Counted from the stretch's first letter, positions 19,107-29,130 are shown. The stretch is DNA of 61,693 nt from Okeania sp. KiyG1 (GCF_014132355.1 NZ_BLZO01000152.1:1-61693), one strand, 5' to 3'. Numbers and translations: made by a program. Notes: generated by a model from the letters alone, not told the origin.

Positions 19107-21110
19107 TTTCACATCGATCATATAATTCCTTGGAGTAAAGGGGGCAAAACAGAACTATCTAATGCTCAACCTCTATGCCCAAATTGCAATCTAAAAAAAT
19201 CAAATCGAACAGGAGAAAATATGGCGCAAAGTTGGTCAGGTGTTACTTTGCCAGATTGGTTTAGACCTCGTGAATGGCAAGAAGAAGCATTTAAAATTTA
19301 TCAGCAAAAGTGTATTGGGGGTGATGAGGCTAATTTTCTGTTGCAAGCTTGTCCAGGAGCAGGTAAAACACACTTTATTTGTGCTGTTATATATGTTCTT
19401 CAGAAACTAAATCTTATTGACTGGGCAATTATTTGTGTTCCTGGCGACCACTTAAGAACTCAGTTTGCTAGGGATGCAATGGATTGGGATTTAGATTTAT
19501 TTGGAACAACTAAGCTTTGTGTAGTTGATGACTATCATGGAGAAGTAGTTACCTACCCTCAACTTGACAATGGAAAATCTACCTACAAGCAAAGAATTCA
19601 TAAGTTTCATGGTAGGGTTTTAATTATTGGAGATGAAATACACCACCTCAGTGACGAAAATAGTTGGGGTGAAGGTTTTACTTTTGCTTTTTCTGAGGCA
19701 AAGTACAGATTATTTACTACTGGTACTCCTTTTCGCAGCGATAATGCAGAAATTGTTGGGAAGTGGATAACTTACGAAGTGACAAATAGAGGCGATCGAG
19801 AATGTTCTCTTGATTATCGCTATGGTTATGATAGTGCTGTTAAAGATGGGGTGGTTAGACCTGTTGTTTTTCCCGAATATGATGGTCGGTTTGAATACTG
19901 GAAAGGCGATAAAATTTATCAACAGAGTTTTGAAGAAGCTGAGACTCATTTGGAACAAAGTTACTGTTTACAAACAGCATTAAGTATAGAAGGTGAATGG
20001 ATTAAAGATATTATTAGAGAAGCTGATAACAAGTTATTAGAAATTAGGGAAAATACTAATCACAAAAACGCCGCAGGTTTAATTGTTTGTCAACCTCGCA
20101 AAGGTAAGGATGGCGCTCCCTATGCTAGAAAAGTTTGTCAGCTACTTAAAAAATTAACAGGAGATAAATCAGTTTTAGTAACTTATGAAGATGAAAAAGC
20201 ATCTAGACTAATCGAAGAATTTGCAGTAGGAGATGAAAATTCGCCTCGGTGGATAGTAGCTATTAAGAAAGTTTCTGAGGGAGTTTCAATTAAGCGTTTA
20301 AGGGTTTGTGTTTACGCCACAAATATATTAACAAGAATGTTCTTTGAGCAGGTAGTAGGAAGAATTACTCGTGTTATTCCTAATATAAATAATCAAATGG
20401 CTTATATGTATATTCCTCGTCACCGAACCTTAGAAATGTATGCACTAGATTTTAAGAAAGCTGTTGCTCATATTATTCAAGATATGGAGGAAGCAGAGCA
20501 ATTAAAATCTAATAATGGTAATGGGAAAGAAAATGAATCTAATTCGGGTTTGTTTTTACCTGCTGCTTCAACTGCTGAATTGGAAGGTCATATATTTGAT
20601 GGAGAGCAACACGAAAGAAAACTGATTGAAAAAGCTAAAAAAATTAAAGAAAAACATGGTTTTCTTGGTACTGATGAGGTACTTATAATCAAAATCATGC
20701 GTGAACTCAAAAATGAAGTTATGAGTGAGACTCAGAGAGAAGCCGAAGAGAAAGAAATTGCTAAACAGAAGCAAGAAGAAACAATTAAAAGAACTAAATA
20801 TGAAAGAGTCGAAGCATTTAAAAAAATGCAAAAAAAGCAGACGGCCTGGTTAGCTAGGTTAGAGTTAGGTTTTGATAATAAGAAACTGACAAAAGCAGAA
20901 AACCAAAAATTAGTAGATAGGATAAAATTAATAAATAAGCGTGCTGCCAGAAAATTTGGTAGTTACAACGCTCAAGCCACGGAAGAAATTATTAAGAAAA
21001 AAAATCAGTGGTTGGAGGAGCAAATTAAAGAAGTTCAAAACAGAATTAGAGCTGATAAATTTGAGTATAACGAGGAGGAATATAGATTGTATGGTGAAGA
21101 AGAAATTTAA
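19107..21110 (+). pseudogene. HNH-fused superfamily II helicase, 3' part after the IS
   Basis: The frame continues the HNH motif ([12 protein letters not shown], then [11 protein letters not shown]) and then a superfamily II helicase: motif [10 protein letters not shown], motif II GDEIHHL, motif III TTGTPF, motif V region [15 protein letters not shown] and motif [11 protein letters not shown] Lys/Glu-rich coiled-coil tail of about 150 residues follows. The intact 698-aa protein would unwind or translocate on nucleic acid and cut it. The helicase alone could still be made from ATG 19221, which has AGGAG five bases upstream, giving a 629-aa protein without the HNH domain. The gene overlaps the next by 20 nt. 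The restriction/defence idea is inference. Confidence 0.85.
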
Positions 21111-21693
21111 ACGAGAAGGGTTTGTTTATATTGAACCTAATCTACCAGAACCAAACATTATTGAAGTAACAGATCGTGACCTACATGAAAAAGCTCATAA
21201 GAATTTTATTAGTACAGATGGTCTGACAAAAGATATTAGAATGCAGACTTTTTCAATGTCTATAGCAGCTCAATTTAAAAGACTAATTGAACGTGAAGCC
21301 TGGTATTGTATATACATTCCTAACCTTAGTAAATATGTCAGCTTCAATAAACATAAATTACCTAGTGGAGAGCTAGACCACAGAGCTAATTTCTTAGACT
21401 GGTTAAGAGCAGCTCAGGATGATGGAGGCTTACATTTTGACCCGACAAAACTTGATGCTCTTCTGAAAGGAACTGAAGCTTGGAAAGTTTATCGACAGTT
21501 AATGGATGGAAGTCATCAAGATAGTAATAGTTATAAGTTTTTAGACAATCAATATTTCTCAAAAATTGACGATAAACCCAAAACTATTAATGTCAAAATA
21601 GACGATCCAGAAGAAACAGCGATTAAACTTTTAGAACACTATCAAGGTAAGAATTTAGAAAAACTTATTAAAATACTTAAACAGAATTTATAA
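21091..21693 (+). CDS. 200-aa partner of the HNH-helicase, unknown
   Basis: ATG at 21091 with GAGGAGGAA at 21072-21080 overlaps the helicase stop by 20 nt, so the two are coupled. The protein has a basic start ([11 protein letters not shown]), a helical middle with conserved-looking [15 protein letters not shown] and [21 protein letters not shown], and a C-terminal segment with [19 protein letters not shown]. No catalytic signature is obvious. The DHR and [10 protein letters not shown] segments might belong to a DNA-handling domain. I do not recognise the family. Its strict coupling to the helicase suggests a specificity, regulatory or toxin-control subunit. Confidence 0.7.
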   Translation: MVKKKFKREGFVYIEPNLPEPNIIEVTDRDLHEKAHKNFISTDGLTKDIRMQTFSMSIAAQFKRLIEREAWYCIYIPNLSKYVSFNKHKLPSGELDHRANFLDWLRAAQDDGGLHFDPTKLDALLKGTEAWKVYRQLMDGSHQDSNSYKFLDNQYFSKIDDKPKTINVKIDDPEETAIKLLEHYQGKNLEKLIKILKQNL

Positions 21694-21744
21694 AAGCAAA
21701 AATTAGATTATCGAGGCTCTAATTTAGATTGAATTTATTAATAT

Positions 21745-21769
21745 AAAAAAGGTGCGCAAATAACGCACC
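21745..21769 (-). terminator. rho-independent terminator of the radical SAM gene
   Basis: Read on the minus strand, GGTGCG-loop-CGCACC is followed by TTTTTTAT. It starts about 10 nt after the stop at 21780. It lies between two convergent genes and could weakly serve the helicase operon as well. Confidence 0.75.
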
Positions 21770-21779
21770 CCGATTAACA

Positions 21780-23354
21780 TTAACTTGCTTTTACTAACTG
21801 TTTTTGTTCAGAAGATACTATAGGCGCACTTAAAGCTTCTTCCAGTTCAGCACGACCTAATTTTTCTTCTAAAATATTCATTACTTCACGACCAAAATCA
21901 TTAGAATTTCTTTGCCAAGCTTCTAAACAAACTTCTCCAAAAAAAGCACCTAAAGGTTCTGGGTTCCATAATAACTTTCTGGCAGTCCAAGGCATTAAAC
22001 TCATGGGGTCATATCCTGGTTTGAGAATTTCGTTTTTCAGAGCATAATCTTCTAAATGAGTGTGAGGTTGTAACCCAATAAAAAAGATAGCTGGTTCAAC
22101 TTTTTCTGCTCCAAAAATCTTCTCTAATTCTCGGTGATAAGCAATAGTTTGTCGAATTGTTTCATAAGTTTCATCTATTACATTAAATGAGTAATTAACC
22201 GAAACTAAATCATTAAAACCAGCAGCTTTTAAATCTCGACAATTTTCCAATACTACCCGTAAGTTATAACCCATTCGCATTTTGCGGACAAGTTCTTGAG
22301 AACCACTGGTAATGCCAATTTCAAAATAATTCATCCCAGTCTTTGCCATGAGCTCGCACAACTGGGGAGTGAGGTTATCAGCACGAATATATGCTGCCCA
22401 GTGAATATCATCCATACCTGCATCAAGGATTTTTTGCAATAATTCAACTGCATCATCCATAAACTTACGAGCAGGAATAAACTGAGCATCAGTAAACCAG
22501 AAGTTACGAATACCACGGTCGTATAGTTGCTTCATTTCTGCAACTACTTCATCCGCAGGGTTGATCCGGACTTGTTTACCTTCAATAACTGTATAAACGC
22601 AGTAACAACAGTTATGGGGGCAACCACGTTTGGTCTGTACCCCTATATAGAAGTCTTGGTCTTGTAAGTAATAGACAAATTCTGGCCAGATACTATTAAT
22701 ATAGTCGTAGTTACAGGCAGTTTTTTCTACAGGAGCAGGTTTTTCGTGAATTAAGCGATCGCGTGGTGATGTTTCTCCTACCACATAACATCGTTGATCG
22801 TTAAAATCTTCTGCTCGAAGTAGTCTTTCTAACAATACTTCTCCTTCTCCTACAGATACAATAGTACCATCAGGTAGACTACGACCTAATTGTTCATAAA
22901 ATACACTTACTGCTCCACCACCAACTATTGCACGAGTTTCAGGTCGATAATTTCTCGCCCTCTTGAGACCTTGTTTGATTAATCCTATATTGCGCCAGAG
23001 TTCTGTGTAATAGGAAACAGCTAACCGCAAACCTCCTATTGCACCTCTAAATTTAATCAGAGGGTTTTTCGCATAGTAAAACTCGAAAGCATTTTGCAGA
23101 GGGTTGCCTCCACGACCTCCTACAGGTGCATATATCTGAATATCTCGCCAGGAAAAGACTAATAGATTTGGTTTGAACTCATCAATACAATTATTTAGAG
23201 CTGTTTTATAGTCCAGAGGTGGTACTGTCCCAAGATCGAATATTCGTTGTTCTACTTCTGGTAAGTACTTGTGGACATGATCTGCTAGATAAACAACTCC
23301 TATAGGAAAAATGGGATTACAAGGAAGACGAACGTAAAGAACTTTATTTTCCAT
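21780..23354 (-). CDS. B12-binding-type radical SAM protein of cyanobacteria
   Basis: The 524-aa protein has an N-terminal cobalamin-binding-like Rossmann region (VLYVRLPCNPIFPIGVVYLADHV). A radical SAM domain follows with the cluster motif CPHNCCYC (C-x3-C-x2-C) near residue 255. It is close to the family I recall as annotated 'photosystem II high light acclimation radical SAM protein'; that name is from memory and the reaction is not known. ATG 23354 is preferred to the in-frame TTG two codons earlier. It is transcribed divergently from the DUF1830 gene across a 455-bp AT-rich spacer. Confidence 0.82.
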   Translation of the reverse strand: MENKVLYVRLPCNPIFPIGVVYLADHVHKYLPEVEQRIFDLGTVPPLDYKTALNNCIDEFKPNLLVFSWRDIQIYAPVGGRGGNPLQNAFEFYYAKNPLIKFRGAIGGLRLAVSYYTELWRNIGLIKQGLKRARNYRPETRAIVGGGAVSVFYEQLGRSLPDGTIVSVGEGEVLLERLLRAEDFNDQRCYVVGETSPRDRLIHEKPAPVEKTACNYDYINSIWPEFVYYLQDQDFYIGVQTKRGCPHNCCYCVYTVIEGKQVRINPADEVVAEMKQLYDRGIRNFWFTDAQFIPARKFMDDAVELLQKILDAGMDDIHWAAYIRADNLTPQLCELMAKTGMNYFEIGITSGSQELVRKMRMGYNLRVVLENCRDLKAAGFNDLVSVNYSFNVIDETYETIRQTIAYHRELEKIFGAEKVEPAIFFIGLQPHTHLEDYALKNEILKPGYDPMSLMPWTARKLLWNPEPLGAFFGEVCLEAWQRNSNDFGREVMNILEEKLGRAELEEALSAPIVSSEQKQLVKAS

Positions 23355-23809
23355 AATCAATTTCTCTTATCACATATATAACTTTTTGTAAGTATTTTTT
23401 GAAGAAAGATCGCAAATATGGTGGACTTATTTAATTTTAGTATTTATTTTCTTAAAATTTTGATACACAATCTTAATAATCGTAAAATACTAGGTGTTAC
23501 TGATTTTAAGTATGAAATTTATAAAAATGTAATTTTGATACAAAATTTCCAGGATGCAAATCATCAACTATTTCCCTAAAGCCAATACCAGACTATACAT
23601 AGCTCAATTCATCTGCCTTGTCTAAAAAGCTTCAACCAAACAAAAAGTTAAAAATTTGGAATAATTTTAAGATTTTATTTAGATTTTAATGGGCCATTTG
23701 ATGATAAAATTATTAGTCAGTATTCAAGATTACAACTGATTGGGATCGGTTAATGTTAACTTGTAAATATAACTAAAACTTGTTTAAAGTAAAAACTTTT
23801 CAATAGACT
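23355..23809. other. 455-bp AT-rich spacer between divergent genes
   Basis: Both flanking genes are transcribed outwards from here, so it must hold two promoters. I see no repeat, ORF or RNA gene, and no clear -10/-35 pair among the many AT-rich candidates. Confidence 0.5.
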
Positions 23810-24178
23810 ATGGTGCAAATTCTCGATCCCTTACCATCTAACAGTTCAAATCAAATTCTTTGCTGCTACGTTAATGCAACAAGTCAAATCCAAGTTGCGA
23901 GAATTAGTAATATACCAAATTGGTATTTTGAAAGGGTTGTATTTCCAGGCCAGCGTTTAGTTTTTGAATCTGTTATGGGTGCTTCTATGGAAATTCATAC
24001 AGGTATGATGGCAAGTTCTATATTATCTGATACAATACCCTGCGATCGCCTCCAAATAAATGAAGGTCCTTATTCTTCTATTTCTAAAACTGAACAGGGT
24101 ATACCAAAATTAGTTAGTTTACCTCAAAGACGGAAAACCCCTGCAAAACGAGCAGCAGTATTGAGCGCAGTAGATTAA
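23810..24178 (+). CDS. DUF1830 domain protein
   Basis: This 122-aa cyanobacterial protein has the DUF1830 pattern: ILCCYVNATSQIQVARI, then NWYFERVVFPGQRLVFES with VLEIHTG-like ending (MEIHTGMMASSILSDTIPCDRL). The function is unknown. The C-terminal 25 residues are basic and disordered (RRKTPAKRAA). It stands alone between a divergent radical SAM gene and a membrane protein gene. Confidence 0.75.
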   Translation: MVQILDPLPSNSSNQILCCYVNATSQIQVARISNIPNWYFERVVFPGQRLVFESVMGASMEIHTGMMASSILSDTIPCDRLQINEGPYSSISKTEQGIPKLVSLPQRRKTPAKRAAVLSAVD

Positions 24179-24397
24179 TTTAATTTAATAATGTCGAGGA
24201 TATATCAACTGAGTCATAGTTATTTCATCATAAAAAAGTTGATTTCCTAAATAATTAATACTCCCAAATAATGCAGTAATTTTTGATTTTTGTATTCAAA
24301 GGGATGCTAGAGAGGAAATGGGTTTATACCTGTTTCCTCTAAAGTTTTTAATGCACAAATAATTAGCCTTTTAAACTAAATATATTTAGTAAGAAAA

Positions 24398-24955
24398 ATG
24401 TCTCAAAATCAAGATTCAGAAACTTTTGTATTTAGAATTTCTCCTCTGATTAAAATAACTCTTTTAAGTTTATATGTAGCATTGACTGTACCTCTACCTT
24501 TCCTATCTCAAGCCACAAATGCGCCACTACCTCCTATGATTTTAGGAGTGGGACTAGGGTTAGGAGCAGTAGCATTATATGCAGCTTTAACAGAACGAGT
24601 AATGATTGATGATGGGGGAATTCAGGTATCCTATCCAGTCTGGGTGCCAGACTTGTTTCGCAAAGGTTGGTATTTGCCTTGGGCAGAAATAAAAGCTCTC
24701 AAACCTCGGACTACAGGTCAGGGAGGTTTAGTATATTACTTTGTCAGTAATTCTGAAAAGGGTTATTTGTTGCCCATGCGAATAGTTGGTTTTGCTAAGT
24801 TGGTGAGAATAGTTGAGGCTAAGACGGGTATAGATACAACTGATGTACGTCCTTTATCCCAGCCTTGGATGTATTTGATTTTATTTGGTTGTACGATATT
24901 GTTACTATTAGTAGATGCTTGGACTATTTCTAACGCGATCGCTATTTCTTCTTGA
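24398..24955 (+). CDS. conserved cyanobacterial membrane protein, 185 aa
   Basis: Two hydrophobic helices (about residues 17-60) precede a PH-like beta domain (VMIDDGGIQVSYPVWVPDLFRKGWYLPWAEIKALKPR...). One C-terminal helix follows (about 153-173). The layout resembles bacterial PH-domain membrane proteins. I know similar proteins in many cyanobacteria, none with a stated function. The stop is followed at once by a purine-rich tandem repeat. Confidence 0.6.
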   Translation: MSQNQDSETFVFRISPLIKITLLSLYVALTVPLPFLSQATNAPLPPMILGVGLGLGAVALYAALTERVMIDDGGIQVSYPVWVPDLFRKGWYLPWAEIKALKPRTTGQGGLVYYFVSNSEKGYLLPMRIVGFAKLVRIVEAKTGIDTTDVRPLSQPWMYLILFGCTILLLLVDAWTISNAIAISS

Positions 24956-25110
24956 AGAAGGAAGAAGGAAGAAGGAAGAAGGAAGAGGGATGAGGGATGA
25001 GGGATGAGAGAAGAGGGATGAGGGATGAAGGATGAGGGATGAAGGATGAGGGATGAAGGATGAGGGATGAGGGATGAGGGATGAGGGATGAGGGATGAGG
25101 GATGAGGGGG
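24956..25110. repeat. GAAGAAG and GGGATGA tandem repeats
   Basis: A short GAAGGAAGAAGG run passes into about 15 GGGATGA heptamers (some GAAGGATGA). It encodes only a low-complexity minus-strand frame (SSLIPHPS repeats) that is not a gene. The repeat starts within a few bases of the stop of the gene at 24955. Confidence 0.85.
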
Positions 25111-25205
25111 AAGAGGGCATCCCCCCCTAGCCCTCCTTTGAAAGGGGGGAGGTAGAAGAGAAGGAAGAACGAAGAACCGAATTTTTGTTTATAGGTATCT
25201 CGATC

Positions 25206-25280
25206 GCCCCATCACCCCATCACCCCATCACCCCATCACCCCATCACCCCATCACCCCATCACTCCATCACCCCATCAGT
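25206..25280. repeat. CCCCATCA octamer tandem repeat
   Basis: About nine copies of CCCCATCA occur, one with a T variant, just upstream of the ABC ATPase gene. Together with 24956-25110 it fills the 360-bp gap; nothing else was seen there. Confidence 0.85.
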
Positions 25281-25315
25281 GCAGGGTATTAAACTCATCA
25301 AAAAAAAGATAAAAA

Positions 25316-26065
25316 ATGGGACGACAGCAGGGTCAACTATATTTAGACCAAGTAAGTTTGACCGCTCCAGTTAGCTCTCAGTATTTACTGAAAGATATTT
25401 CTTTTGCTGTAGAAAAAGGTGCTAGAGTTGCGGTAGTAGGTAGTTCTGGAGCAGGTAAAACATCTCTATTACGATTATTAAATCGACTAAATTCCCCCAC
25501 TTCTGGTTATATATATTTAGATAACCAGGACTATAGCAAGATTCCTGTTACTCAACTACGACAACAAGTGACAATGGTTTTGCAAGAGTCAAAACTTTTG
25601 GGTATGTCTGTAGCAGAAGCGATCGCTTATCCTTTAAAACTTAGAGGAATAAGGCCACCTGAAATTCAGCAAAGATGCGAATATTGGATACAGCAGTTGC
25701 ATATTCCTCCCGACTGGTTATCTAGGTCAGAATTACAACTTTCAGTGGGGCAAAAACAGTTAGTAGCGATCGCCCGTGGTGCTGTTATTCAACCTAAAAT
25801 TCTATTATTGGATGAACCTACCTCAGCTCTAGATGTTGGTACAGCAGATCGAGTTATAGAAGTGTTGAAAACATTAACGGAGAGTGAAGTAACGGTTATT
25901 ATGGTTAACCATCAAATAGATTTAGCTCAACAGTTTTGTACACAATTGTTACATTTAGAGCAAGGAGAATTAATTGAAGACTCTCCTAGTAGTAAAGTTG
26001 ATTGGGTTAAGTTACGCCATAGTATTATTCAGGCACAAAGACAAGAAACTGAGGAATGGAATTAG
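25316..26065 (+). CDS. ABC transporter ATP-binding protein (YbbL/FetA-like)
   Basis: The 249-aa subunit has Walker A GSSGAGKT (residues about 43-50), Q-loop VLQESKL, signature LSVGQKQLVAIARG (variant of LSGGQ) and Walker B ILLLDEPTSALD with a later H-loop VNHQ. Its short, stand-alone form and the MVLQESKLLGMSVAEAIAYPL stretch resemble the YbbL/FetA class. No permease gene is next to it, so the substrate is unknown. Repeats flank it on both sides. Confidence 0.75.
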   Translation: MGRQQGQLYLDQVSLTAPVSSQYLLKDISFAVEKGARVAVVGSSGAGKTSLLRLLNRLNSPTSGYIYLDNQDYSKIPVTQLRQQVTMVLQESKLLGMSVAEAIAYPLKLRGIRPPEIQQRCEYWIQQLHIPPDWLSRSELQLSVGQKQLVAIARGAVIQPKILLLDEPTSALDVGTADRVIEVLKTLTESEVTVIMVNHQIDLAQQFCTQLLHLEQGELIEDSPSSKVDWVKLRHSIIQAQRQETEEWN

Positions 26066-26292
26066 TCTAGTATTAGGGGAGTGGGGGAGTAGGGGAGTGG
26101 GGAGTGGGGAGTAGGGGAGTAGGGGAGTAGGGGAGTAGGGGAGATTGAAGTAATTATAGAGTTATAAACATATACAGCATATTTCGGGCAAATGAGGTAC
26201 AAGCTTGAATGGTAAAATCATTGTAGGGCATCTTGCCCGCGACAGGTGTACCTCATAATAACGGGAACCGCTGTATGATATGACCAGATTCT
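26066..26292. repeat. family A MITE in reverse, interrupted by a TACAGCA repeat
   Basis: GGGGAGTA tandem units and the AATTATAGAGTTATAA segment are the reverse complement of the family A element at 3139. The other end, ACCAGATTCTATA, appears near 26281. Between them (about 26170-26277) lies a repeat with TACAGCAT and GCTGTATG ends and a CATCTTGCCCGCG core, as at 57353. This reads as one element nested in another. Confidence 0.55.
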
Positions 26293-26345
26293 ATAAAGAT
26301 ATAAAATTTCACTTTGGGTAAATTTTCAGCCAAAATAGTAGTATG

Positions 26346-27016
26346 TTATAGAAGTGGTTTACGAATCTGTTGAAGTTAAATTAGATTTGTCAGAATCTCA
26401 TGTAGCTTCTATAGATTTGGGAGTGAATAATTTGGCGACTGTAACATCAAATAAAAAAGGTTTTCAACCCTTAATTATTAACGGCAGACCAGTCAAATCA
26501 ATTAATCAATTTCTTAAATAAGAAAAAGGGTAAACTACAGTCAGAATTAAAGGAGGCTAAAAGTAGTAATCGAATCAAAAGATTATCGACAAAAAGAAAT
26601 TTAAAGATTGATGATTATCTGCATAAGATTAGCAGGTATATTATTAATCATCTGATAGTGTGGGAGATAGGAATTTTAGCAATAGGAAATAATCCTAACT
26701 GGAAACAAGGCATAAATCTTGGCAAAAAAAACAATCAAAATTTTGTTCAAATTCCTTTTTTAAGTTAATTGAACAACTAAAATACAAAGCCAAATTAGTA
26801 GGAATAAAAGTAATAATTAATGAAGAGAGTTATACTTCAATTGCTAGTTTTTTAGACTGGGACGACTTACCAGTCGATCAAAAAGGTGTCAAACACAGAT
26901 TTAGTGGTAAACGAGTCAAAAGAGGACTTGATAAAGCTTCAAATGGTGTCAAATACAATGCTGATGTTAATGGAAGTTTAAACACCGATACGAAAAGTAG
27001 TCCCAAACGCTTTTAG
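26346..27016 (+). pseudogene. degraded TnpB (IS1341-type) gene
   Basis: Translated fragments include ASIDLGVNNLATVTSNKKGF (RuvC-I), HKISRYIINHL and the C-terminal GVKYNADVNGSLN, which are typical of IS891/IS1136/IS1341 TnpB proteins. The 5' third is missing. Frameshifts are visible near 26521 and near 26730-26760, and the zinc-finger CxxC pairs are lost. It cannot make an active nuclease. Confidence 0.75.
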
Positions 27017-27110
27017 CAATGGGATAGAGGAGCCAGTGCGTTGGGCGGGTCTCCCGACTTGAAGCAACTGGCGTGGTGTTGTAGTTCACCCCGTTAAGGT
27101 AACACTTAAT
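27017..27110 (+). other. probable 3' end (omegaRNA-like) of the degraded TnpB element
   Basis: Directly after the tnpB remnant lies a structured segment with GAGCCAGTGCGTTGGGCGGG, TCTCCCGACTTG and CAACTGGC, able to form paired stems (GCCAGT/ACTGGC). I have met this motif downstream of cyanobacterial TnpB genes. The RNA identity is inference. Confidence 0.45.
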
Positions 27111-27216
27111 TAAAACACTTGTCTAGGAATATTTTTCTATAGATTTAGTAACTATAAATTATACCTCTTTCTTTCTATATCCATAATTTATTAGTAACCG
27201 AAAAACTCCTTTCTAG

Positions 27217-27303
27217 CTACTGACTCCTGTATGGGCGCCATTCGTCAGCTATGGGTCAGCAAACGGCCGTTTGCTTCGCATAACTATCGTTAACGCCCCT
27301 ACT
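27217..27303. repeat. dispersed GGGGCG/CGCCCC-type palindromic repeat
   Basis: A TGGGCGCCATTCG unit, an AAACGGCCGTTT palindrome and TTAACGCCCCTA lie between two ACTGACTCCT direct repeats. Relatives lie at 46619-46668, 47155-47182 and 50023-50049. The rest of the 27111-27342 gap is AT-rich with no gene seen. Confidence 0.55.
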
Positions 27304-27342
27304 GACTCCTATAAAATCATACACTTATTCAGCAACGCCGTA

Positions 27343-28098
27343 TTAAGCAGGTGCAACTTTTTGAGGTTGTTTGTAGCTCTGATAATTCTGTTCCCATCTA
27401 TTCATAGTTAAGATTTCTCGATTAAATCTATAACCTACATTTCTAACCGTCTGAATTAGACTAGGTTGGCGAGGGTCAATTTCTATTTTTTTTCGTAGAG
27501 ATAGTACATGAGTGTCTATGGTACGAGGATTATCTATAGAGTCTGGCCATGCTCTGTGTAGTAAGTCTGAGCGAGTTAGGGGTACTCCCCCTGATTGAGC
27601 TAAGACATAAAGGAGACTAAATTCTTGGGGAGTTAAATCAATCAAACTACCTTTCAAGCTAACTCTACGATGTACTAAGTCAATAATCAAGTCACCATAA
27701 TCTAGACTGATAGGTGGACTACAACTAATACTCCTCTGGCGACGTAGTAGTGCTTCTACTCTGGCCATAAATTCTTGCATACCAAAGGGTTTAGTGAGAT
27801 AGTCATCTGCTCCAGATTTTAATCCTGCAACAATATCTGCTTCAGTTTTTTGTGAGGATAGCATAAAAATTAAGGACTGTTGCTGTTGCTGAACCCACTG
27901 ACAAAATTCGAGACTATTGCCATCAGGTAGGTCAGCTTCCATAATTACTAGATTTGGGCAATGACTATTTATTAATTTTTTGGCATGATGAATATTCGCT
28001 GACTGATGTACCGAGTGGTTTGTTTGCTGCAAATGCCAACCAAGCAGCGATCGCAAACGCGGATTTCCTTCTACAATTAGAATACAAGCAGCTCCCAC
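27343..28098 (-). CDS. OmpR/NblR-type response regulator with atypical receiver
   Basis: The 251-aa protein has a receiver domain (1-120) and a C-terminal winged-helix output domain (about 130-232, ending VGYRF). The phospho-acceptor position reads VIMEADLP, so Glu54 replaces Asp. The acidic pair reads EGN (Glu10, Gly11), but Ser81/82 and Lys103 (LTKPF) are kept. This suggests activity without normal phosphorylation, as described for some cyanobacterial regulators such as NblR; membership of that group is a guess. GTG start at 28098, with an AGGAAT-type site upstream. Confidence 0.8.
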   Translation of the reverse strand: MGAACILIVEGNPRLRSLLGWHLQQTNHSVHQSANIHHAKKLINSHCPNLVIMEADLPDGNSLEFCQWVQQQQQSLIFMLSSQKTEADIVAGLKSGADDYLTKPFGMQEFMARVEALLRRQRSISCSPPISLDYGDLIIDLVHRRVSLKGSLIDLTPQEFSLLYVLAQSGGVPLTRSDLLHRAWPDSIDNPRTIDTHVLSLRKKIEIDPRQPSLIQTVRNVGYRFNREILTMNRWEQNYQSYKQPQKVAPA

Positions 28099-29130
28099 TT
28101 AAATTCCTACTCTGGCTTTTCCTATAATTAGCTACTGCTAAGTTAACATAAAGTCTAGTAACAGTTTTGTAACATAGGTCACTGCTTATATATTTCCTCT
28201 GCAAAATTGATCAAAAAATAAGGTCTCAAGCCTCCCCTTGGCTGCGCCGCGAGCTACCGCTCTACAAGGCAGGGTCAATTTATTGTCACCAGAAAAAAAA
28301 GGAGGGGGGTGGGAAGTGTGGGGACCCACCCCTAACCCCTCCTGGGAGGGGAATGTGGGGACTGTGGGAAGCACAGGAACTCAAAAAAATATAGGGTTGT
28401 AAATATTCTCTGACGACAAAGAATTAGTCCTGGCCTTTCAAGGGGATGAAAAAGCGGTCGTTTTGCTACGCAACATATAAAGCGGAGCTTCCCGAAGGGT
28501 GGGATGGCGTTTGCTATCGCAAAGCTGCGCTAAAAGCGAAGCGGCTCTGCCAAGAGCGGGTCCCCTCGCCATATCCAATGGACCAAGACAGCGGTCGTTT
28601 TGCTACGCAAACAGGCAGAGAGAGGTACTGATAACTGTTAACGAAGTTCCGACCATAGGAGGCTAACTGATAACTGATAAGTGAAATGACATACTCCCGG
28701 CGCTGAATCAAAGATTACAGCTCAGATATTTTGCACAACCAAAATCCAAGTTATTTAGTATTTTCAATATTTCACTGTATCACATATTTGATATTTTTGC
28801 CAATTCAAAAATCTTGAATTTATTTTGAAAATTAGCGGAATGTACAATAAATCTATTGTAGAAATAAGATGGACTGGTAATCAAAAGATTTATAAGTCTA
28901 CTAAAGAGTTGAGGGGGTTGAGGAAATTGTTTTAAAATAAAAGCAGCAAGAATAATAGTCAAAAAAATGTTCAGCTATAAGTGTTGCTGTAATGTGTAAT
29001 ACCAACTTTATAGTTAATTAACACTAATCTAAAAAAACACTATTTAGTTGCACTAAAAATAAAATTACATTAACCTAAAGACTAGGTTTTAACTGAAAAT
29101 ATAACCATTAATTCTGAGAATAAAAAGGTC
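28099..29130. other. 1-kb gene-free region with dispersed repeats
   Basis: It holds GGGAGGGG-type repeats (28280-28375), a mosaic of GGTCGTTTTGCTACGC and related palindromes (28446-28620), a TnpB-element right-end fragment (28687-28725) and AT-rich sequence before the next gene. The two or three ORFs here are repeat-derived and I do not regard them as genes. Confidence 0.55.
28687..28725 (-). other. truncated right end of an IS200/IS605-type (TnpB) element
   Basis: On the minus strand the segment ends with GGGAGTATGTCA, identical to the end of the intact TnpB element at 45865-45876. A GCTG-AATC stem-loop precedes it. The left arm and upstream RNA are missing, so it is a fragment. Confidence 0.5.

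Noticed and set aside
24908-25120. 70-codon minus-strand ORF (SSLIPHPS repeats)
   Set aside because: Low-complexity translation of the GGGATGA tandem repeat.
28186-28711. Three overlapping ORFs of about 60 codons
   Set aside because: They are built from dispersed palindromic repeats and occur on both strands over the same bases.
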